Shown here one piece after another: positions 12,093 through 22,417 of a stretch of DNA of 64,000 bases. The notes under the pieces were generated by a model. It saw nothing but the letters and a program-made list of their open reading frames with translations, searched no databases and had not been told where the DNA came from. The DNA is taken from positions 1 to 64,000 of the forward strand of contig JBBMOL010000289.1 of assembly GCA_037954665.1 (NCBI GenBank). The letters are read 5' to 3'. Made by a program: the position numbers and the translations under genes. Source of the stretch: Laguncularia racemosa. Its lineage: Eukaryota; Streptophyta; Magnoliopsida; Myrtales; Combretaceae. Position 1 is the first letter of the stretch. The number at the start of each line of letters is the position of its first letter.

Positions 12093-12097
12093 GGAGG

Positions 12098-12919
12098 GAT
12101 TACTGCTCCACAATTGGTGAACTAAGTGACTTGAGGGTTGTCATGCCTTTGACGATTTTGAGTCTAGTCTATCCTTGAGGGAATGTGTGCTCAGTGTGCT
12201 AATTAACACCTAGAGCTTAAGGAATGTAGATTAAAATATAATTTCCAATAAAGAGATAAGATGAAAATAAATGGAATGTGAGAACTAGGCATTGATCGTT
12301 ATGAGAACCCCTAACTGAAAGTCAAAGGGAGTGTTAAACCCTAAACTTTACGCTGATTACTAAAAGATTGCGTGTGATGTTACATTGTATATGGTTCTTT
12401 ATGCATAGCATATGATTGAGAACTTGCTTGATTTGTTTGTGAGTATATAAGAGTATTGCACTCTTATCTCACTAGGCAATATTGCTCACTTTACTATAGA
12501 TTGTATGATGCAGGTTTATGAAAACTTATTGCGAAGGCATTGTACCAAAGTATGTAAATTTTGTTGCAAAACTTCTCGAATAAGGAGCAAGTTTGAGAGT
12601 TAGTATGATTTTCTTCTGCAGCTTTGTATTAAAATACTAGTGGATAGATAATTATAAATATTTTAATTTGAATTAGTAAAAATTACAACCGGTGTTGTTT
12701 TGGGACCTAGATGAGGCTTACCTTTGGAATACTTATGTATTTTATTTTAATGATTACGGAATGGTGTAAATAGAATAGTGAAATGCCAGAGGCATTTGAT
12801 GTTATTAATTATGTTTTAACAAGTTAATTGATCTTGTGTTTGAGACACTTCATGGTTACTTATTAAAACTAGGTAACTTGGCGAGTTGTCACAATTATGT
12901 TACCTTATGGGATGTGACA
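12098..12919 (+). repeat. 5' LTR of the outer Tekay-like element, right part
   Basis: Matches 27662-28483 of the 3' LTR over its whole 822 bases. It ends GATGTGACA; the equivalent 3' LTR end reads GGCGTGATA, a C-to-T change of the usual terminal CA. I prefer this end over an earlier TCACA at 12893 because the primer-binding site then follows after four bases. Confidence 0.8.
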
Positions 12920-12923
12920 ACTT

Positions 12924-13314
12924 TTGGTGATATCTGTTGGGGTGTAGCTCATACTCCCCTACGATAGGAAAGCACGTGGGTCCCGCTCAGCGGGTGGGGG
13001 TTCGAGGAAGCCGCTCCGGCGGGGGTCTCAAGGGGGTAATGCCCCTTGGACTCCAGAGGGCTTTTAGCAATTAAGCCCATATTTATTTATTAAAAGTTTG
13101 GGCTTTAGCCCATGAATAGCTGTTTTATATATTTTCTTTTTCACTTGTAATTGAGTGACGAAAAACAAGAAAGTGAGGTGCTAATTTTAGTAGAATCCTT
13201 TGTTGGACGTAGTCCTAATTAACCAGTAAACCAGGATAAAATCTTGTGTCTTTATTTTCTTTCCTTTTTTAACTTACTTGTGTGCGATCGACCCTAACAA
13301 TATCAAAGCATGAG
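12924..13314 (+). other. primer-binding site of the outer element, interrupted by a solo LTR
   Basis: TTGGTGATATC (12924-12934) and AAAGCATGAG (13305-13314) are the two halves of a site resembling the initiator-Met tRNA complement TGGTATCAGAGC, with two extra bases. The copia-like solo LTR and its duplicated ATATC lie between them. Confidence 0.6.
12935..13299 (+). mobile_element. solo LTR, Ty1/copia-like
   Basis: 365 bases with ends TGTTGGGG and CCTAACA, flanked by the 5-bp duplication ATATC (12930-12934 and 13300-13304). GC-rich and locally palindromic in its left half (CCCGCTCAGCGGG; GGGCTTTAGCCC), which is unlike its surroundings. No internal domain, so it is a recombination remnant. Assignment to copia rests on termini and length only. 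Confidence 0.75.
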
Positions 13315-13626
13315 TCTAAATTTAAGGCGAAACATAAATTAGGTATAAACTAGGTTGAGAGTTAATGTCTTAAGAGATTGACTTGGTAGCCCAATAGATA
13401 GGAAAAACCTACCTTAGTAGGAGAGAGTGAGTAGAACTTGGGAATGGGAAAATAAATGACTAATAGCTTATGAAATTTTTTATTCAGTGAGATATAGGGA
13501 ATGCTCAAGCACCTGGATTGAAGATGGAATGTATGCTACATTGTGAATGAGGATGACTTGATAGAGTATAGGTTGAGGATGAAAATCATTTACTTTCGAT
13601 AAAAGTTCTTCAATTTAAACAAAACA

Positions 13627-14200
13627 ATGGATGAGCTAATTCAAAACTAGAGAATGGAGTTAATAGAAAGATGGCAATGTCAATTGGATAGACAAAGTGA
13701 AAACTTAGGGGATAGGTATAGTAGATATACTGCCATACTAGCTTTGGAAGCTCGGTTTACCAAGATGAAGGGCTTAGAAGGTGAGTTGCTAGAAATATCA
13801 TTTGTGGTTGGATTTGATCTAGGAATAAATATCCCCAGGAAGTTTTGACACCTTTTGTTAAGTCTAGAAAAAATACTCAAATGTATGAAAGAGAAATTTA
13901 TGATTGGAAACCAAGGTTTAACAATGGATTATTGTATTCTAAAGACTCTTAGGATACTTTAGATTGTATCGAGAACAAAGAGTTTGAGATTATGGATCAA
14001 GGGGAAATGTACTTGATATAACTTGAAGAAGTGGAGGAGGAGGAGGAAGACCTAGAAGAAGATCCACTACCCAAGGAGAATTCCAATCTTGAGGGCGTGC
14101 CAAAAATTGAAAGTGTAGCATCAAACTCTATAGAAGAGGAAGAGGAAGTGGAAGAAGAAGAAGAAGAAGAATAAAGCGAGAGTGACGGTTCGAGAAGTGC
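13627..14200 (+). pseudogene. 5' coding remnant of the outer element, with an acidic Glu-rich segment
   Basis: A Met codon at 13627 opens a frame broken by TAG after seven codons. It resumes as 13654-13848 (64 aa, containing ELIERWQCQLDRQSENLG and ALEARFTKMKGLEG, which look helical and charged). In the same interval, codons from 14021 to 14174 are open and very acidic, ending in seven consecutive Glu codons and TAA. This could be the N-terminal part of Gag or a separate small ORF upstream of Gag. I do not recognise a domain. Function not assigned. Confidence 0.4.
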
Positions 14201-14879
14201 TGCTTAAGAGTATAAAGATAAATTTGGAACAAATTATTGAGGAAAATAATATATATATATTATAGGAAAGCTTATATTTTGGGGAGACTCGAAAGGAAAA
14301 ATTTGTAGTGTAAAAATATATCCCTCTAAGTTGATAAATATATAGGCTAGAAACACGGGAAATGTAAATTTTGGAACAATGTATAAAATGTTGCAACTTT
14401 TGTGTATTCTTACCCTTAGATGCAAGCATGCAGATGTATTATATGACTTATTGATATTAGTATCATTATTGATATGCATCATAAAAAATGTCTTAACATA
14501 TTGTGTATATTGCATTGATAAAATACAATGGAAATATGAGTAGGGGGAGCAAGACAATGATACTGGCTTGATATAGAGACATTAGAGATGAAACCCCTCA
14601 AGTCGAGACCCTACCAATAACTCAACAAGAAAACCTATGACTTAAGGTGTCGGGTAGAGCGCTTAAACAAGGTCAAAGAAGTATAGGAACCTCTGATGGA
14701 GAAGGAAGCGAAGAAGACCACATTGCAAGACTGAAAGTGACAATGGAATATATAGCACAACAACATGAATTAGTGATGCATTATTTGATGCTAGGAGGAT
14801 AACCCCCACTACAACCGCCTCCTTTACCACCTTAACCACATTAGGTATCGCTTGTATCAACTCCCTAACCACAACAGAT

Positions 14880-15780
14880 GCCACTACCACCTCCTTTAAT
14901 TCCAATTGCCCTTATGATATACGTAAAGGATAACAAGGGTATAATTAAGGAGGGATCAGTTAGAGAATTCAAAAGAGTATATTTCTAGAATTTATACAAT
15001 CCTATAGATATTTTAATGGGCATTTGGAAAGCTTGAGGAAGCAGAAGACTGGATAGCTCAAGTGGAAAGATCATTTGCAACCTATGAAGCAGTAGGCCAC
15101 TAAAAAGTAGCGTATGCAACATATATGCTGAAAATGAGAGCCCGAGTTTAATGTGATGCAAGGCAAAGAATGCTACCCCAACCTATATCATGGGAGACTA
15201 TCCATGGAGAATTCTTTAGAGAATATTTTCTGAAAAGCATAAAACGAAATTAAGTGGGCAGCTATTCTAATTGAAGAAGGGTATAAAACGATGAACTAGT
15301 ATGAAAAGAATTTGATAGATTGCAGTTCACTCTTGACACCTATAGAGACTTGGACGTACTAAAACAACAATTATTTATGAATGGGTTAGATGTAGATACC
15401 TAGGAGAGAATCATGGAATTTGAGGTACAAACTTGATCAAAAGTGGTGAGTAAGGCTAATGCTCTAGAATAAGTAAAACAAAGAGGAGAAGAGATAAAGG
15501 CCTAAGCTTGATCAAGTGTAAAGATCAGAGTTCTAGCAAAAGACCACTGTTTAGCCTAAGTCTGAATGAGAAAGGAAAGAGGCCAATGTTAAATGTGAGG
15601 CCACCGAGTAATAGAACCCTAGTCATTTCACCATAAGTGAAGCCAATGAATGTAGTTTGTTAGAAGTGTAGGAAATGACAATACCTTTAGGAGTTTTTGC
15701 AATTAAAAGGAAAATGTTACTAATGTGGGTTTAGTGACCATAGAATTCTAGATTGTTCATGGAAAAAAATACCATGACTT
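14880..15780 (+). pseudogene. gag remnant of the outer Tekay-like element
   Basis: Retrotransposon Gag core. Near 15035-15093 the translation reads EEAEDWIAQVERSFATYEAV, a typical gypsy Gag motif. Further downstream come sequences equivalent to the Gag helical core with stops in CAA/CAG/CGA/TGG positions. A CCHC zinc knuckle is recognisable around 15715-15757 (C..C....H....C spacing), with a TAA between its first two Cys codons. No long open frame remains. Confidence 0.6.
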
Positions 15781-16078
15781 GTTTTGTTTGTGACAAAAGG
15801 GACATTTTGTAAACACCTACCCTAAGAGACAACAAGGAATCAGGGCAAGGATCATAGTGCCTAAGACTACAATCGAAAAACTTGCTAATCAACTGTTCTA
15901 ATGAAAAAATCAAGGGGCTAATACATAAACTATGAACACTCGGGTATTTTCCATTAAAGGTATTGATGTTGGACATTAGGTGAAAGAAGAAGCTAGATAA
16001 TATTAAGATTTTGTTTTAATAGCTACGGGATATGAGGACGAAGGAGACGTAGTAACAGATACATAGAATCAAACTCGT

Positions 16079-16116
<38 letters not shown>

Positions 16117-16224
16117 CTTAGATAGGAAAATTAACTAGAAAGTCAAGAATTATAAAATACTCACTCCTAAAAGATTCAAGAAAATAAAATTTAGATCTTA
16201 ATTCTATTACTACTTAATTATTAG

Positions 16225-16600
16225 GATCCATTTTAATCGCCACCCAACAACATGGTCCTCTTTGATACGGGTGCTACACATTCTTTTTTAAGCTTGATTG
16301 TAGTTCAACAAAGTAAGATAGAAGTTCAATCTTCTTTGAAGACTTTGAGGATTAGCACCCTTACTAGAGAGAAAGCAATCACTAGGGAAATAATAAAAGA
16401 TTGACAAATTGAGATTCATAGGAGAAATATTCCTATAGACTTAATTGTCCTGTGTATAAGGGGTTATGGGGCAATTTTGGGAATGGGCTAGCTATTCAAG
16501 CATTATGCCAATGTGGATTGTAAGAAGAAAAAAAGTATTGTTCAGCAAGTTAGGAATGGAAACCATAGTGTATAAAGGATAACTAAGAAGAAATTTAGAA
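16225..16600 (+). pseudogene. aspartic protease remnant of the outer element
   Basis: FDTGATHSFLSLIVV at 16261-16305 is the D-T-G-A active site of a chromovirus protease. About 70 codons later comes an ILGMG-x-LFKHYANVDCKKK stretch (~16476-16530), the usual end of this domain; its Trp position is a TAG stop. Preceded by a 30-base (AT)n tract at 16083-16112. Confidence 0.65.
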
Positions 16601-16651
16601 GTTTTCACTAGTGTCTTACAAGCAGAGGGAGAAAACCTTAGAGATTGGAAC

Positions 16652-18043
16652 ATGTGTTTAATGAGTACAATAGAGATGAATGCAGAGCCACTGAGATTGG
16701 AGGAAATACCTATAGTCAACGAATTTCCTAAAGTATTTCTCGAAGAATTGCTAGGACTACCTCCTTTAAGAGAAATGGACTTCACCATCGAAGTAAAGCT
16801 TGGTATCGAATTGATATCTAAAGCACCTTATTGAATGGTCCTGATCGAGTTGAAGGAACTAAAAGTCCAATTGTAAGTATTAATAGAGAAGGGATTCCTT
16901 TATCCAAGCGTAACCTTGGGGGGCTCTAGTGTTGTTCACAAAGAAGGAAGACAGATCCATGTGATTTTGCATCAAATATCGGGAATAAAATAGGGTAACT
17001 ATTAAGAATATATATCCCTTGCTAAGAATTGATGATTTATTTGATTAGTTATAGAGAGCAAGTGTATTTTCTTGAATCGATTTACAATTTAGGTATCATC
17101 AATTAAAGATTAGATTAGAAGATATACCTAAAATCACTTTTCGAACTAGATAAAAGCTTTAACTACACTCATAGATCTCATGAACTAAAATTTCAAACTA
17201 TTCTTGGACAAATTTGTGGTAGTCTTTATTGATGATATTATGATTTATCCTAAAACCATGCCAAAGCATGAGGAATACTGAAGAATTGCCTTAGGATTAT
17301 TGAAGAAGCACCAATTATACACAAAGTTGTCAAAATGTGAGATTTACATGAATCAAGTGGCATTCTTAGGGCATGTTATATCTAGAGAAGGCGTATCAGT
17401 AGATTTAGTAAAGATTAAGGCCATAGTTGAATGGAAACAATCAACTACTATTATAGAAGTAAGAAGTTTCCTTAGGTTGGTAGGACATTATAGGAGATTT
17501 GTAAAGAATTTTTCGCAAATCTCGAAGCTATTAACTAGATTTACCTAATAAGATGTAAAGTTTAATTGGGATGAAAGTTGTGAGAGAAGCTTTTAAGAGT
17601 TGAAGCAAAGATTGATTGTAGGTCCTATTCTGACACGACTTAACTCGAAAGAATCCTTTTGCGTATATAGTGATGCCTCGTGAATTAGATTAGGATGCGT
17701 TCTAATGTAGAATAAGAACCACATGAACAGAATTATAGCTTACACTTTTAGACAATTAAAACCACATGAACGGAATTATCCTATACTTGATTTAGAATTA
17801 GTAGTGGTTGTATTTGCCTTGAAGATATGAAGACATTATTTGTATAGGCAAAGATGTGAAATTTACACGAATCATAAGAGTTTACAGTATCTATTTACAC
17901 AGAAGGAGCTTAATATGCGACAAAGAAGATGGTTAGAACTCATTAAGGATTATGATCTCAATATCAACTACCACTCGAGAAAAGCCAATGTAGTAGCTGA
18001 TGCTTTGAGTAAAAAGAATATAACCAGGTGGCAACATTATTGA
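16652..18043 (+). pseudogene. reverse transcriptase and RNase H remnant of the outer element
   Basis: RT and RNase H domains. Open pieces are 16652-16834 (FPKVFLEELLGLPPLREMDF, the start of RT), 17300-17548 (KLSKCEIYMNQVAFLGHVIS and the thumb region) and 17840-18043 (end of RNase H). The catalytic box FIDDIM lies at 17224-17250. RNase H shows YSDAS at 17666-17680 and ADALSKK near 17995-18018. Much of the palm region (16840-17210) is saturated with stops. The order and motifs match chromoviruses of the Tekay group. Confidence 0.75.
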
Positions 18044-18189
18044 TAGAACAACAACAATTGATACAAGAATTTGAAAAGTTGAGGATCGAGTTCGTATGGC
18101 ATGGGGAGGAAGCATAATTAGCAAATTTAGAAGTACGACCTACTATTCTGGATAAAATAAAAGAGATGTAACTTAACAAACTAAAATTA

Positions 18190-19600
18190 ACGGATATTCA
18201 GAACAAGGTGAAACAAGAAGCCAGTACAAACTTCGAGTTAGATCACATTGGAGTCTTGTAGATGAGAGTTTGATTGTGTGTACTAGAAGATAAGAAGTTG
18301 AGGGACAAAATTATGGATGAAACCTACAATTCTGGATATACAGTACATCCGAGAGGAAATAAGATGTATCAAGAGCTTAAGAAAGGTTATTGGTGGGAAG
18401 ACATGAAAAGAGATGTGACATGGTTTGTTTCTCAATGCTCCATTTTCCAGCAAGTTAAAGTGGAACACCAAAAACCTAGAGAACTGCTATAGCCATTGCC
18501 GATTCTAGAATGGAAGTGAGAATGAATTATTATGGACTTTATTACAACATTACCAAAGACTAGAGCTGGATACGAAGCTATATGGGTAATTATAGATCGT
18601 TTGACTAAATTAGCTCATTTTTTACCCATCAACATGACTTATTCCTTGGGTAAGTTAGTTAAAATTTACTTCAAGGAAGTCATAAGATTTCATGGGGTAC
18701 CACATATCATAGTATCCAATAAAGATCTACACTTTATATCTAAGTTTTAGAGAAATATACAATAAGCTCTCGAGATGAAATTGCAATTTAGCACAACATA
18801 TCATCCTTAGACTGACGAACAATTAGAACGTACCATCTAAACGTTATGTTAAGAGCTTGTGTGTTAGATTTCAAAGATAGCCGGGATGGACACTTATCAT
18901 TGGTTGAGTTCACTTATAACAATAGCTATCATTCGTCGATCAAGATGACTCCATATGAGGCTCTATATGGAAGAACATATAAATCTCCGTTGTATTGGGA
19001 TGAAATTGAAAGGACTATAGTTGGGCCAGACATGCTATAAGAGATGATAGATAAAGTGGCCACTATTAAACAAAGAATGAAGGAAACCTAAGATTGATTA
19101 GAAAAGTTGAGCATATTTGAAAAAAAGAGAGATAGAGTTTCTGCAAAGGGAACATGTCTATTTAAAGGTCACCTCAATTAAAGAGACGAGAAGATTTAGG
19201 ACAAAAGGAAAATTAAGCCTTAAATACATTAAACTGTATGAGATTCTGGAAATAGTTGAAGAAGTAGCATACAAGTTAACCTTACCTTCTCAACTATCGG
19301 AAATTCATAATTTATTTTATGTATCATTGCTTCAAAAGCATATCTCAAATCCAAATAAAGCAATTGAAATGAATATCTTGAAGATTCACCTAATTTGACA
19401 TATCATGAACATTTAATCCGAGTTCTTGATACCCAAAATTGAGAATTGTGCTACACTTGTATCAGATATGTTAAAATATAGTAGAGTAGACTTTCGGAAT
19501 GAGAAGCCACTTGGGAAAGGGAGGACAAAATGAAAGAAAAGTACTCCCATTTATTTGAAAGCCAAGGTATACTCTAAAGTTTTGAGGACAAAACCTTTAA
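18190..19600 (+). pseudogene. integrase with chromodomain remnant of the outer element
   Basis: Integrase pieces 18274-18492, 18532-18750, 18846-19040 and 19117-19398. The HHCC finger is present but the last Cys pair reads QCSIFQ, so the second Cys is Phe. The catalytic core begins MDFITTLPKTRAGYEAIWV. The second catalytic Asp is changed to Asn in VSNKDLHF (~18712-18735). After SEIHNLFYVSLLQKHISNPN comes a decayed chromodomain ending EATWEREDKMKEKYSHLF (~19505-19560), the signature for assigning the Tekay/Del group. Confidence 0.75.
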
Positions 19601-19610
19601 AGGGGGAGAA
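19599..19610 (+). other. polypurine tract of the outer element
   Basis: AAAGGGGGAGAA immediately before the TGTAAAACTT that opens the 3' LTR; it serves as the plus-strand primer in reverse transcription. Confidence 0.8.
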
Positions 19611-19921
19611 TGTAAAACTTGAGAAATTAGCAAAAATTTAATACTAGATTAGACTATAAATTATTTTAAAAGTCTTATTTATAACCCACATAATTTTAAA
19701 TTAAAAGAAATAATTGTTTTAAAAAAAACTACATAAAATCTTAAAATAAATTAAAATCATAGGTTTAGGATAGTTACATGAAAATTATGAGTAAATAATT
19801 ACACTAAGAATAATTCATTTAGCTTAGTCATAAAATTTCATAACAAAACACTAAAGATACTATTCTTGAGTAAATTATCGCGTGTAACAAACAAACTCGG
19901 AAAATCCAATAATTAATCTTA

Positions 19922-19929
19922 TATAAAAG
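19922..19929 (+). promoter_or_regulatory. TATA box of the outer 3' LTR
   Basis: TATAAAAG within CTTATATAAAAGGGAAG, about 310 bases into the LTR. The matching part of the 5' LTR lies outside the window. Confidence 0.5.
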
Positions 19930-20534
19930 GGAAGTAAATCGACTTACCCTAGTTGCTATTTGAGATATCCATTTTCCAAAGTTAGAACGAGAGAGAGAGG
20001 GAGTGATAGAAAAGGAATAGAAAAAGGAAAGGGAAAAGAACAAAAGAAAATGTGGATAGAAAGGAAGAGAATAATTCGTAAAACACGTGTATGATATCCG
20101 AATTACAATCAAGAACCACTTACTTAATCCTTAAGGTGAGTCTTACAAAACTAGAATAGACTTACATAGGAAAATTTCTACGTTTAGAATTTAAATATAA
20201 TTTTAACATGTGTAAAAAAATAAGTTTGTAACTTAGAAAATAGTGGAATAGCTAGAAATATAATTAATAGGATGGTATTAGCATAAGTAGTAAGTAGTAG
20301 CGTTATTTTTTATTTTTTTGTTTTTTAGGAGAAAATTTTGATCTCATGCAATTACTTGAAGATTATTATGAGTCATAAAGAAAATATGACCTAGATACGT
20401 AGGAACTCTATAATAGATAGTTGTTTATGACGTGTGTATTGTTATCTATATATATATTGGTTATTTTAACATCGCATAAAAATATCGTAGTTGAATTCCA
20501 TGTGATGTTCTATTCTAGGAGTGCTCTATTCTAT

Positions 20535-21230
20535 ATGTGTGTGTGTGTGGGTTTGCTAATCCATGTTGCTTATGTAAATGCATGAAAGTGGAGTCGCTAG
20601 TAGTTGAGGTGGTGCATGACCATATAGTGCTCTGTTCCATATGTGTGATGTGCTCTATGTGCATATTGGGTGTGTGATCAAGTTTGTTCTATTTAGTTCG
20701 TGTACATGTGTTGGATTAAACGTGGTGTGGCTTAGTGTGTGGCACTAGGGTGTGTGTGACATGGAGCATAAGTGTGTGGAGGTGCAATGTTGTATTGTTG
20801 CATGGAGTGGTGTGTACGAGGGGGCTTATTGCACCAGTATAGGAAGGAGTGTGTGTTGCGTGGATGGGTGCATGCAAGTACATGTGGCTTAAGCTACTTG
20901 AGTGCCATGGTGCCCATGGTGTGTGTAGCTTTACACGAGGTGTGTGTTAGAAGTGTGTATGAGGTGTGCTAGAAGTTTGCATGTGGTGTGTGAGGTGTGT
21001 GTTGGGAGTGTGTGTGTGTGGTGTGTGCTAGAAATGGTGAATGAGGTGTGTGTTGAAAGTGTGTGTATGGTGTGTACTAGAAGTGGTGCGTGAATGTGTG
21101 TAGGTGCGTATGGTGTGAGCTACTGGAGTGCCATGGAGCTCGTAGTATGTGGCTTTACGCGATATGTGTGCTAGAAGTGTGCGTGAGGTGTGTGCGTGGT
21201 GTGTGAGAATGGGGATGAGTGTATGTGTTC
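20535..21230 (+). repeat. GT-rich degenerate tandem block in the outer LTR (3' copy)
   Basis: Same unit types as at 598-1125 (GTGTGCTAGAAGTG, GGTGTGTG) but with a different number and order of units, so the array has rearranged since the element inserted. Confidence 0.7.
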
Positions 21231-21764
21231 GTATGGAACATGGCTAACTAAAAACTTTGGCAAGGGAAAATGGTGATGTGTGAATTGTGAAATACCAATG
21301 TATGCAAGGGAATAAAGTTGCTAAATTAGTGTGAAAAGTATGTGCGTACAAGTTGTAGACGTGATCATGTGCGCGAAATGGAATTTGGCAAAGACAAGAT
21401 GAAGCTACTGACACTTAAAAAAAATCTCCAATGTTGCAAATGGAATCCGGCGAAGGAAGGAAGAAGAGGAATAGTAGATGTAATCCTCTTTACATAAATA
21501 TATATGTAATATAATATATTATAAATGAAAAGAAAAATGACGATAACAAATGTCAAGGAGGTTAGGCATGTGGCTAAGGAGGGGATAATAAATATATTAT
21601 ATCTTACGTGATCACCCCAGAATAATAAATTAATTATTACGACTTAAATAAAATTCAACATGTATTACATAGGCATTGCATTGTATTGAGGTTATTACTG
21701 CTATAAGGCACACTGGAAGTAATTGGGAGGGATTATTGCTGATGGAGACAGGGGATACACGGCT

Positions 21765-22140
21765 TGAACACACGGCCGTGCATGGAGACCATGTATTCAA
21801 GCCAAAGTTCACAGATGCACACACGGCTCCCTTACACGGCTAGGAGGCGACCGTGCATCGTGACCGTGTATCCGTTGAGGAGTTCCACAGATGTATACAC
21901 GGCTCCCTTACACGATTAGGAGGCGATCGTGCATCGCGACCGTGTCTTCAGCCCGATTTCCTCAGAAGTATACACGGCCCTAACACACGGCCGTGTATAA
22001 TGACCGTGTATTCAATCAAGATTTCAACGGAGGTGAACACGGTCTCATTACACGGAGGGGAACATGCCCGTGTACCCAGCAATGAACATTCGCAGAGTCA
22101 TACACGGCTTACTTACACGGCCGTGTATCAGACCGTGTAT
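21765..22140 (+). repeat. palindromic ACACGGCCGTGT-type array in the U3 of the young element
   Basis: About five units, each pairing a CACACGG/TACACGG half with a CCGTGTAT/CCGTGCAT half, for example CACACGGCCGTG at 21768-21779 and ACACGGCCGTGTAT near 21993. Spacers include GGCTCCCTTACACGGCTAGG variants. The same array is at 27025-27405 in the 3' LTR. CpG-rich and hairpin-forming. Confidence 0.85.
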
Positions 22141-22210
22141 GATGCGTATTTTATTACTTATTTCCACGTGTACGTGTAGATTTTGCCTTTTTAGATATTT
22201 TACGGGACCA

Positions 22211-22218
22211 TATAAATA
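22211..22218 (+). promoter_or_regulatory. TATA box of the young element's 5' LTR
   Basis: TATAAATA downstream of the palindromic array; the 3' LTR has the same box at 27472-27479. Confidence 0.7.
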
Positions 22219-22386
22219 CTCTTTTGTCAGATAGGTTAGGGTTACGTTTTATCATACATTTTGAATACACTTTTCTCCAATTTTCGGGTTGTGCGCAACC
22301 TAATTTGCATCAAAGCGTGTGTCTTTGTTGCTTGAAACCAATCCTTTTCCGGATTCGTTTCAAACTTGCTTCCGCGCTGCGTCAGT

Positions 22387-22398
22387 TGGTATCAGAGC
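22387..22398 (+). other. primer-binding site (initiator Met tRNA)
   Basis: TGGTATCAGAGC, two bases after the LTR end at 22384. This is the standard plant Met-tRNA primer site for gypsy and copia elements, and it is intact. Confidence 0.9.
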
Positions 22399-22417
22399 AA
22401 GGTAATTTCCTACGGAG

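Larger units (their letters stand above)
19611..21739 (+). repeat. 3' LTR of the outer Tekay-like element, left part
   Basis: Starts TGTAAAACTTGAG and pairs with 1-1836 from about 20091 on. It is interrupted at 21739 by the younger chromovirus, whose target duplication ATTGC is 21735-21739. A GT-rich block occupies 20535-21230. Confidence 0.85.
21740..22384 (+). repeat. 5' LTR of the young chromovirus
   Basis: 645 bases. The left ~400 bases are a set of ~75-85-base units (see the palindromic array), followed by a TATA box and a conserved 3' part ending TGCGTCA. Confidence 0.92.

Noticed and set aside
21853..22179. 108-aa frame in the 5' LTR, repeated at 27114-27440
   Set aside because: Both lie within the palindromic U3 array and match only because the LTRs are copies of each other.
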